A DNA stretch of 64,000 nucleotides from CAVOGJ01 sp963695405 (GTDB taxonomy: Bacteria; Planctomycetota; Planctomycetia; Pirellulales; Pirellulaceae), in assembly GCA_963695405.1 (NCBI GenBank), contig CAVOGJ010000006.1:62001-126000 (forward strand), read 5' to 3'. A model generated the notes under the pieces. The model made no database searches, was not told the DNA's origin, and saw only the letters and a list, made by a program, of their open reading frames with translations. Numbering within the stretch: position 1 is the stretch's first letter; each line of letters begins with the position of its first letter. Made by a program: the position numbers and the translations under genes. This document shows positions 57,658 to 64,000 of the stretch, one piece after another.

Positions 57658-57796
57658 CGGTAAGAAGAATCAAGTCTGTGTAAGTCTAGCATGAGGAAAC
57701 CATAGGTTGTTTTTTCGCGGCATTGACGCCTTGGTCGGAGCAGGCGAGCTTCTCCTCCGCCTTGACCGGCGCATTCGCTATATTCCAGACCACTGA

Positions 57797-59539
57797 CTAG
57801 CGGCGGGGATCGATCAAGTGCGCATCCCGTTGTGTCTGCACCAGGGGGTGCTTGCCATCCCCCGTGGGCTCGGAAGCTTGGGAAAAACTGGTCGTGTGAA
57901 GCTGTGCAAGTCCGGCCGCCAGGGTTCTCTGCGGGAGGGTGGGGCTGAACGATCTGTCCGTGGGAGGCTCTGTTGAGGCGTTGGGCGGAATCGGAGCCTC
58001 GGCAATTTCGCGGGGGTCACACACCATGGTACGTGCAGCGACTTCATTTCCTGCCAAGGGCTTGGTCGGTGCGGGTGGTGCCGAAGGCGGGCATGGAACG
58101 GATAACTCAGGATCAGCGGGTGGTTCCTGTGCGCTGTCGGTCGCCGCCTGTGGACACAGCGGGACCGAAGGTTGCGGCTGGTCGTTTAGAATCGCGTCCG
58201 TGGCGCCGCGTTTGCCGGGCCGTTCCATCATCACATTGTCCGCAAAATAACTGTTCACGACATAGTCAAAGTATTCCTCGCGCATTTCGATGCGAATGTC
58301 GTTGTAGACGCAATAGTTCCGAACCTGCTTCAGAAGATCGCGAGGATGACAGCGCCTTAGTTCGCGACCTGCGGTGAAGTAGTGCTTTGCCAGGAGACTC
58401 TCCACCACCTCTGGGCGATATTCACATTTGAAGATCTCAGCATTGTACTTAAAGAGTTCATGGAACTCCGCCCGTTCTGGATCGCGCACCAAGATCTTGT
58501 ATGGGATCCGTCGTAGAAACGCCTCGTCGACCAGGTCGCTCGGATCGAGATTTGTGGAAAAAACAATGAGCTGTTCGAAGGGGACCTGGATCTTCTTTCC
58601 CGTGGAGAGCGTGAGATAGTCGATGCGGTTTTCGAGGGGTACGATCCAGCGGTTTAGTAACTCGGTGGGCTCGATTCGCTGGCGGCCAAAATCGTCAATG
58701 AGGAAACAGCCGCAGTTGCTTTTCATTTGCAACGGTGCTTCGCTGACGTTTGTTTTTGGGTCGTGCCGTATCTCGAGCGAATCGAGCGTTAGCTCTCCGC
58801 CGACGATCACCGTCGGCCGTTTGATTCTCAACCAACGCGAGTCAAAAGTGGCATTCGCTAGTAGCTCGTCATCGGCTTCGTCGACGACTTCGTGCAATGA
58901 TGGGTCAAAGAGTTTTACGATTTGTCCGTCGTCGATAATCGAGTTCGGAATCCAAATGTGTTGGCCGAAGCAGCGAATGACATGTTTGGCGATCGTTGTT
59001 TTGCCGTTGCCTGGGGCCCCGTAGAGAAACAGGCCAGTACCCGAGTTGATCGCTGGTCCGAGTGTTTCGAAGATCTCGCGATTCACCGAGATCTCAGTGA
59101 AGGCCTCTTCCAACTGCCGCCTCTTCGGCGACTCGTGGCGAATTGTCTGCGCTTCGGCAGAGACAACGTAATCGACCAGCGGAACGGGTGCTGGGCCAGC
59201 GTAAGCGCAGGCCAAATAATCCGACTGGGCGTGCTGCCTTCCTTTTTCCGTAAGAGCATAGGTGTAATCGTTCAAAGGTGCCGAACCTTTATGCACGATG
59301 ATCTGTCGCTCGCGGAGCGACTGATAAAGCTCCTCCATTAATTGGAACGGCAGGCAAATGTGTTTGGCCAATTGACGGCCCGATGACATGCCAACAACGG
59401 CGAGCCGCTTGCATACGAGTGATTCAATCGCGGAAGTCGGTAATCCGGTATCCTGAAGCGAACGCGGCTCGGCGGGCCAGAAATTCTCTTTGGAAAGGAT
59501 CGCGGCAAGAATGCTGTCGCGTGAACTCGAGTTGGACAT
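57797..59539 (-). CDS. AAA+ ATPase with winged-helix-like N-terminus and Pro-rich tail
   Basis: A 580-residue cytoplasmic ATPase. Residues 25-110 look like a winged helix (AVVGMSSGRQLAKHICLPFQLMEELYQSLRERQIIVHKGSAPLNDYTYALTEKGRQ). The AAA+ core holds Walker A GAPGNGKTT (174-182), Walker B FLIDDFGRQ (279-287), a sensor-1 candidate STNLDPSDLVDEAF, and RRIPYKI with an arginine-finger candidate. Residues 450-580 are Pro/Ala/Ser-rich and probably disordered. It is 139 bp upstream of the kinase-tubulin gene on the same strand, so they are probably co-transcribed. It is likely to remodel a protein or DNA partner; no ClpX or MoxR signature is evident. Confidence 0.82.
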   Translation of the reverse strand: MSNSSSRDSILAAILSKENFWPAEPRSLQDTGLPTSAIESLVCKRLAVVGMSSGRQLAKHICLPFQLMEELYQSLRERQIIVHKGSAPLNDYTYALTEKGRQHAQSDYLACAYAGPAPVPLVDYVVSAEAQTIRHESPKRRQLEEAFTEISVNREIFETLGPAINSGTGLFLYGAPGNGKTTIAKHVIRCFGQHIWIPNSIIDDGQIVKLFDPSLHEVVDEADDELLANATFDSRWLRIKRPTVIVGGELTLDSLEIRHDPKTNVSEAPLQMKSNCGCFLIDDFGRQRIEPTELLNRWIVPLENRIDYLTLSTGKKIQVPFEQLIVFSTNLDPSDLVDEAFLRRIPYKILVRDPERAEFHELFKYNAEIFKCEYRPEVVESLLAKHYFTAGRELRRCHPRDLLKQVRNYCVYNDIRIEMREEYFDYVVNSYFADNVMMERPGKRGATDAILNDQPQPSVPLCPQAATDSAQEPPADPELSVPCPPSAPPAPTKPLAGNEVAARTMVCDPREIAEAPIPPNASTEPPTDRSFSPTLPQRTLAAGLAQLHTTSFSQASEPTGDGKHPLVQTQRDAHLIDPRR

Positions 59540-59844
59540 CGGTGCGTACTCTCGACGGGCGATGGTCAGTGGAAATAGATACTTCCAAGCGCTTGGTGGG
59601 AGGGTAATGTCGAAGTGTAGCTCACCATTGACCCGTCTTGGCCGCCCGCACGGGTCAAAATCGTGCGCGATCGTTACTTCCGGTAACGTCGGCAGAACTC
59701 ATCCACAAGCACTCGGAATTTGTGATTTTCCATCAGCGACAACTCTGCCCGGGGACCGTCGCTCGACGCCAGGAGCTATCCAATAAAGAGCCGCCCTTGT
59801 CAGCACAATCGCGCGGTGAAATGCATCGATATAAGGCAAATTCC
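59540..59844. other. Divergent promoter region for the AAA+ and FHA-EAL genes
   Basis: 305 bp. An open frame from 59638 continues into the FHA-EAL gene but shows no protein character before 59845. Promoters for both neighbours should be here. No clear dyad or -35/-10 pair was found. Confidence 0.5.
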
Positions 59845-61002
59845 ATGAGTGCCGCGCAAACAACGACTTCTCCCACACTGTCCTTGGAACCTTCGGTGTG
59901 GTTCTTTGCCGGTCAAACGTCGCCGTCCGGACCGATTCGCCGCGTGGAAGTAACCAATACTCCGATGCTTATCGGCCGCAGTGAAGGACTCCCACTCACA
60001 TTGCCTTGCAGCAGTGTCTCGAAAGAACACGCCGAGATCTTTGAGCACAATGGCGAAATTTGGGTCCGCGACTTGCGCAGTACGAACGGAACCTATTTGA
60101 ATGGGCAGCTTGTCGAGGAGTCAGTGCCGCTGGCAGAGGGGGATATCCTGCAATTCGCCACCGTTGTCTTCCGGGTGGGCAGAGATATCCCCAATCCGGA
60201 TAACCACACCGTCACCCAGGATGCCTGTGACCAAGCGTTGTCATTAATGCAGTTCGATCGCTTGATCCAGGGAGACGCCGTGATTCCCTTCTTTCAACCG
60301 ATCGTGGAGATCAACGCGCCGGGATTCCCGGCGATTGGATACGAAGTTCTCGGACGCAGTCGCCTGATAGGCTTGACGACGCCAGGCGAAATGTTCGCCA
60401 CTGCGGCACATTTGGACTTGGAAGCCGAGTTGAGTCGCGTGTTTCGCGCACGCGGTCTCGAGGTGGCTCGCCAAGGTCTGAGAGACGTACCGCTGTACGT
60501 GAACACGCACCCCAGCGAGTTGAAGGATGGCCAGATGACCGAATCGTTGCGGGAGCTTCGCCGCAAGAATATGAACCAGGAGATTACTCTCGAGATTCAT
60601 GAAGCTGCCATCACCGAACCTGAGGCAATCAAAAAGCTACGAGACGTGCTCAACGAACTTGGCATGCGGCTGGCATTCGATGACTTCGGAGCCGGACAAG
60701 CACGTCTTGTGGAACTGACCGAGGTTCAGCCAGATTGCTTGAAGTTCGATATGAAGCTCGTACAAGGCATTGCGTCAGCGCCGGCCAGTCGCCAGCAAGT
60801 TGTCTCGTCGCTTATCAAGATGGTGAACGATCTGGGAATCGATTCACTCGTCGAAGGAATCGAACTCGCTAGTGACCATGAGACGCTCCGACAAATGGGA
60901 GCCCGACTTGGGCAAGGCTTTCTTTATGGTCGACCGGCACCAATCAAGGAATTTGTGCGGGCGGCGGATGCCGGTCAACGCACCTCGCCGTCGGCGAAGT
61001 AA
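59845..61002 (+). CDS. FHA-EAL protein (phosphothreonine sensor with cyclic-di-GMP phosphodiesterase-type domain)
   Basis: A 385-residue cytoplasmic protein. Residues 20-115 are an FHA domain: MLIGRSEG (43-48), SSVSKEHAEI (57-65, phosphopeptide loop) and STNGTYLNG (79-87). Residues 145-375 are an EAL domain. The signature reads GYEVLGR (Glu167), with VNTHP (Asn220), ITLEIHE (Glu250), AFDDFGAG (Asp279, Asp280), DCLKFDM (Lys300), LVEGIEL and QGFLYGRP. All the usual metal- and substrate-binding positions I could identify are kept, though the first motif is EVL rather than EAL. It probably hydrolyses cyclic-di-GMP and responds to a phosphothreonine mark. AAGG 8 nt before 59845 fixes the start. 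It ends overlapping oleD by 28 bp, convergent. Confidence 0.88.
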   Translation: MSAAQTTTSPTLSLEPSVWFFAGQTSPSGPIRRVEVTNTPMLIGRSEGLPLTLPCSSVSKEHAEIFEHNGEIWVRDLRSTNGTYLNGQLVEESVPLAEGDILQFATVVFRVGRDIPNPDNHTVTQDACDQALSLMQFDRLIQGDAVIPFFQPIVEINAPGFPAIGYEVLGRSRLIGLTTPGEMFATAAHLDLEAELSRVFRARGLEVARQGLRDVPLYVNTHPSELKDGQMTESLRELRRKNMNQEITLEIHEAAITEPEAIKKLRDVLNELGMRLAFDDFGAGQARLVELTEVQPDCLKFDMKLVQGIASAPASRQQVVSSLIKMVNDLGIDSLVEGIELASDHETLRQMGARLGQGFLYGRPAPIKEFVRAADAGQRTSPSAK

Positions 61003-61979
61003 TCGCCCAGACGTCGCAATCCTTCGGCCGTCGAAATCGTCGGTAAAAAACCGAAATCCTCTCTAGCGCGACGCAGGTTGAAATAGTGATCGGTCGACAT
61101 CTGCGCCGCTAGAAAGCGGGTCATGCGGGGTTCACCCTCGATGCCCAGCAGCCGATGTCCACACTCAAACGCATGGCCTATCCACCAGGCAGTTCGACGG
61201 GAGATGGAGCGAGTCACCGGTGGAACGCCTGCCAGATGAAGAACCTCGTTGATCCAGTCCCAACAATTGACGGGTTCACCCTGACTGATGAAGTACGCGC
61301 GACCCGCCACGGATGACGTCGAGTCCTGGAGAGCGTCGGCCGCGAGCAAATGAGCCTCGGCCGCGTTTTCTACGTACGTGACGTCGATTCGATTTCGTCC
61401 CTCACCCACGCGCCGCAACTGCCCGGCTCGGCCCCGCTCGACCAAGCGTGGAATCAAGTGGGGATCGCGGGGGCCCCAGATCAAATGAGGCCGCAGGGCA
61501 CAGGTGGCCAGTCCGCCTTCCCCATTCGCCGCCAACACGAACTGCTCGGCCAGGGCCTTCGTGTGCGGATAATGACAGAGCCAGCGATCAGGGTAGGGCG
61601 CCGATTCGTCAACATTTCGTTGATCCGAACCATCGAAGGTAACACTGGGGCTGCTGCTGAAGACCAGCCTTGCAACTCCCTTCTTCAGGCAGGCCTGCAC
61701 AACTCGTCGCGTCCCCTCGGTATTGATTGTGTGGTAATGCTCCCAAGGTCCCCAAATACCTGCCACGGCCGCCGTGTGGAAGACCACATCCATGTCTTGG
61801 CAGGCCGCTTCGACCGCCCCCGCGTCGCGAATGTCACCCTGGATCGTATCGATGCCCAGTTGACGCAAGTCGGGATAGTCTCCGCGAGCAAGGGTACGGA
61901 CCGTATCGCCTCGCTTGACCAATTGCTCGGCGATGTAGCGACCCAGAAAACCACCGCCACCCGTTACCAGCGCTCTCAT
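60975..61979 (-). CDS. oleD: OleD: 2-alkyl-3-oxoalkanoate reductase (3-beta-HSD/SDR family)
   Basis: A 334-residue NAD(P)-dependent enzyme of the extended SDR family. The N-terminus has LVTGGGGFLGRYIAEQLVKRGDTVRTLARG (GxxGxxG). FHTAAVAGIWGPWEHYHTINTEGTRRVV, VFSSSPSV and YPHTKALAEQFVLAAN (YxxxK) follow, then ALRPHLIWGPRDPHLIPRLVERGRAGQL. Relatives reduce 2-alkyl-3-ketoacids to the hydroxy acid in long-chain olefin synthesis. The gene lies 56 bp downstream of oleC on the same strand, which supports the assignment. By itself a sterol-type 3-beta-hydroxysteroid dehydrogenase cannot be excluded. It overlaps the FHA-EAL gene's 3' end. Confidence 0.82.
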   Translation of the reverse strand: MRALVTGGGGFLGRYIAEQLVKRGDTVRTLARGDYPDLRQLGIDTIQGDIRDAGAVEAACQDMDVVFHTAAVAGIWGPWEHYHTINTEGTRRVVQACLKKGVARLVFSSSPSVTFDGSDQRNVDESAPYPDRWLCHYPHTKALAEQFVLAANGEGGLATCALRPHLIWGPRDPHLIPRLVERGRAGQLRRVGEGRNRIDVTYVENAAEAHLLAADALQDSTSSVAGRAYFISQGEPVNCWDWINEVLHLAGVPPVTRSISRRTAWWIGHAFECGHRLLGIEGEPRMTRFLAAQMSTDHYFNLRRAREDFGFLPTISTAEGLRRLGDYFADGEVR

Positions 61980-62035
61980 GGTGCTTCTCAGAGTTAGCTC
62001 GCGGTCACGCCGAGCAGATCGACGCTGACGACCGG

Positions 62036-63745
62036 TTATTCAGATTTGCCCGACAATTGTTGGCGTGCCCAAACGGCAACTTGCTCTCGAAAGATCTTCG
62101 AGTTGTGCCGGATGTCGACGGGCAAACTGGAGTGCAGCAGGATGTGCTCCCTCGGAATGGATCGCGTCAGCGGATGCTGCTGTGTCCGCAAGAAGACGTC
62201 ATCGATGATTTCTTGCCTCGCGGCGTCGCTAGTCGGCCAGTGCTCCGGCCAGGGCTCGCAGACAAGGCAGGGCACATGTTGGCCCGGTGGACCAATGCCT
62301 ACCAGGGCTGAACGGTAGATCGTTGGCGCTTCGTTGGCAATCGACTCGCACGGAACCGTATACATCGGACCCGCGGCTGTCAGAACGCGATGCGCTTTCC
62401 TGCCACAAAACCAAAATCTTTTTTCCTGATCAAAATAACCCACGTCGCCGATGCGATGCCAGATGCGATGCTTGTCCTGGATCTTGGCGAGCGGATTTTC
62501 CTCGGTACGCGTGACATATTGGCGAGTCACCATCGGGCCCGAAACAATGAGCTCGCCGATCTCTCCGCGGGGTAGCTTTACGGCGTCGCGAATATTATCG
62601 ATGGGACCGTCCACGATCCGAATGATGCGCCATTTGGCAGCCGCGAACTTGCGACCGACGCAGGTACCGGATCCCTGCGCTGACTGCTCGGCTGTTTCTC
62701 CCAAGACTTCGGAGGCGGATATCGATGCTACCGGAAGTGATTCCGTCGCGCCGTATGGCGTGTAAATCTCGCCCTCGGGGTGGATGACTTGTTTCAGCCG
62801 CCGCAAGACATGGGGAGGCACCGGGGCACCCGCCGAGAGCACACGTCGTAACGTCGGCAATCGAATCCCTTCTTTTTCACAATAACGACCGACGACATTC
62901 CAAACGGCCGGAGAAGCGAAAGACTGAGTGACTTGCCAATCCCGCACGGCCGCCACAATGGCAGCCGGGTCAACCGATGCCGGTCGCGTGGCGTCCATAT
63001 CGGGAATGATGGTTGTCATTCCCATGGCGCTATTGAAGAGCCCGAACAATGGGAATCCAGCCAGGTCGACTCCTCCGGGCTGAATGTCATATCGGTCCCG
63101 GATTTCCTCGATCTGCGCGTCGAAATTTCCGTGCTCGTATAAAACGCCTTTTGGTGGTCCCGTGCTACCTGTGGTGAAGATGATCGCGGCCGGATCATCG
63201 GTTGCCGTTGCAATCGGCCGGAAGCGACCGACAACGGTTTGCCGTAAGGTACGCAGGTTAGGACCTCCCCAGAACCAACGTCGCCCGACCGTTACGTTGA
63301 GTGTCGCCTTGGGAAAACGTGAGCTATAGAGCTGGCGTAAGGCCTGAGCCTGAGGAATAGCCACGAAGCCATCCGGTTCAACGTCCTCCAGGCATTGCAG
63401 CAGATGTTGTCGCCCCATCCCGGGATCGATCAGCACCGTGACGGCACCAGCCTTGAAAAGGGCAAACGTAAGACTCACGAAATCTATGCTCGGCCGAACC
63501 ATCAGCACCATGCGGGCGCCGGGCCGCAATCCATAGGCCACCAACCCGGCAGCGATCCGGTTGCTATCGTCCTCCAAATGGGCGAACGTCACACTGCGGT
63601 ATTGGTATTGGCCTTGCTTCTTTCCCACAGGCATCGCCACCGCCGTGACGTCAGGAAACTTGCCGGCCATTTCCGACAGGCGGTTCGCAATATTGATGCG
63701 TGGCCTTACGGTTTTCGCGTCATGCGGGCGTGTGAGAGTCGCCAT
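62036..63745 (-). CDS. oleC: OleC: olefin beta-lactone synthetase / fatty-acyl AMP-ligase family
   Basis: A 569-residue adenylate-forming enzyme. RSVTFAHLEDDSNRIAAGLVAYGLRPGARMVLMV is the N-terminal dimer region. AAIIFTTGSTGPPKGVLYEHGNFDAQ holds the ATP motif; YTPYGATESLPVAS, GEIGELIVSGPMVTRQYV and WHRIGDVGYFDQEKRFWFCGRKAHRV are later motifs in the usual order. In the OleABCD pathway it converts 2-alkyl-3-hydroxyalkanoate to a beta-lactone, which OleB decarboxylates to a cis-alkene. Its neighbour is oleD; oleA and oleB are not in the window. Without those it could be an ordinary acyl-CoA ligase, but the pairing makes OleC likely. Confidence 0.82.
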   Translation of the reverse strand: MATLTRPHDAKTVRPRINIANRLSEMAGKFPDVTAVAMPVGKKQGQYQYRSVTFAHLEDDSNRIAAGLVAYGLRPGARMVLMVRPSIDFVSLTFALFKAGAVTVLIDPGMGRQHLLQCLEDVEPDGFVAIPQAQALRQLYSSRFPKATLNVTVGRRWFWGGPNLRTLRQTVVGRFRPIATATDDPAAIIFTTGSTGPPKGVLYEHGNFDAQIEEIRDRYDIQPGGVDLAGFPLFGLFNSAMGMTTIIPDMDATRPASVDPAAIVAAVRDWQVTQSFASPAVWNVVGRYCEKEGIRLPTLRRVLSAGAPVPPHVLRRLKQVIHPEGEIYTPYGATESLPVASISASEVLGETAEQSAQGSGTCVGRKFAAAKWRIIRIVDGPIDNIRDAVKLPRGEIGELIVSGPMVTRQYVTRTEENPLAKIQDKHRIWHRIGDVGYFDQEKRFWFCGRKAHRVLTAAGPMYTVPCESIANEAPTIYRSALVGIGPPGQHVPCLVCEPWPEHWPTSDAARQEIIDDVFLRTQQHPLTRSIPREHILLHSSLPVDIRHNSKIFREQVAVWARQQLSGKSE

Positions 63746-63807
63746 AGTCGGGCCGCTCCTGGCTGGCGTAGGAAGCCGCGTTACGCTGAGCCGCGGCGAC
63801 CGGTAAT

Positions 63808-64000
63808 TTACGGGCCGGCGGACTTCTCGACAACCGACCCGATATGCCTGAGCACCAATTCGGCCACGTCGACATTGACAACCTGGGCCAGCGAACGCCA
63901 GCCAGGAACGGCGTTTACCTCCAAAGCGTAGGTTTTTCCCTCATTCGTTGGGAGGAGATCGATCGCGCAAATCGAGGCACCAAACCGGTCCGCCACGGCA
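63808..64000 (-). CDS. RimK-like ATP-grasp enzyme, C-terminal end (partial)
   Basis: A minus-strand frame, open at the window edge, ends at 63808. It reads RFGASICAIDLLPTNEGKTYALEVNAVPGWRSLAQVVNVDVAELVLRHI. The segment D.LP...G..YALEVNAVPGWR matches the end of an ATP-grasp fold, where LEVN supplies the Mg2+-binding Glu and Asn. RimK-type glutamate ligases and tetrahydromethanopterin-linked ligases share this pattern, so the reaction cannot be named. The remainder lies outside the window. Confidence 0.7.
   Translation of the reverse strand, partial: AVADRFGASICAIDLLPTNEGKTYALEVNAVPGWRSLAQVVNVDVAELVLRHIGSVVEKSAGP

Noticed and set aside
57660..57796. Terminator between AAA+ and kinase genes
   Set aside because: Only a loose GC-rich dyad (GGTCGGAG...CCTTGACC) with no U tract; the genes may be co-transcribed.

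Overview
The window looks like part of a planctomycete chromosome, most likely from the Pirellula/Rhodopirellula side of the phylum. The signs are lineage-typical secreted proteins (an LEPR-XLL-type N-terminus, three PEP-CTERM proteins, a Gly-rich 'mu-protocadherin'-like surface protein), a formylglycine sulfatase, an EF-hand/dockerin-plus-FG-GAP protein, an SGNH hydrolase, a merR/excisionase HTH joined to a receiver domain, and a fused BatB/BatC operon. Coding density is moderate and many intergenic gaps carry short hairpin repeats. No rRNA, tRNA or CRISPR array was found.

Layout. 1-7.9 kb is accessory: an unrecognised Cys-motif protein, a RAYT-type Y1 transposase beside a GATAG/CTATC repeat array, a GNAT-like protein, an LEPR-XLL protein, a small membrane protein and a patatin remnant. 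7.9-15 kb holds secreted proteins: sulfatase, SnoaL-like protein, Gly-rich protein and two PEP-CTERM proteins. 15.7-23.2 kb has bpt (N-end-rule leucyltransferase) with an LRR membrane protein, a PDZ protein with an acidic/His tract, a zinc-ribbon SDR, a small membrane protein and a CehA/McbA-like protein. 23.6-27.4 kb is a tight plus-strand trio (GT2, FAD amine-oxidase-like, GT39). 27.4-34.8 kb is a minus-strand run of BatB/C, BatD, BatE and nagB. 35.3-44.5 kb has a DUF3465-like protein, a double GNAT, a FlgI-like lipoprotein, an EamA transporter and smc. 44.5-53.1 kb holds an outer-membrane protein, a serine hydrolase, an FG-GAP/PEP-CTERM protein, a Gfo/Idh/MocA oxidoreductase, an FAD oxidoreductase and a D-amino-acid transaminase.

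The most interesting part is 53.8-61.0 kb: an HTH-receiver protein, a Ser/Thr kinase fused to a tubulin-like (Tubulin_2) domain, an AAA+ ATPase with a winged-helix-like N-terminus, and a divergent FHA-EAL protein. The kinase could create phosphothreonines read by the FHA domain, linking a tubulin-like polymer or switch and an AAA+ machine to cyclic-di-GMP signalling. After it come oleD and oleC (long-chain olefin synthesis) and the edge of a RimK-like ATP-grasp gene.

At least seven otherwise intact genes need one or more small frame corrections (about eleven sites in 64 kb). I treat these mainly as probable base-calling errors and annotate the genes at full length, noting where each frame change lies.
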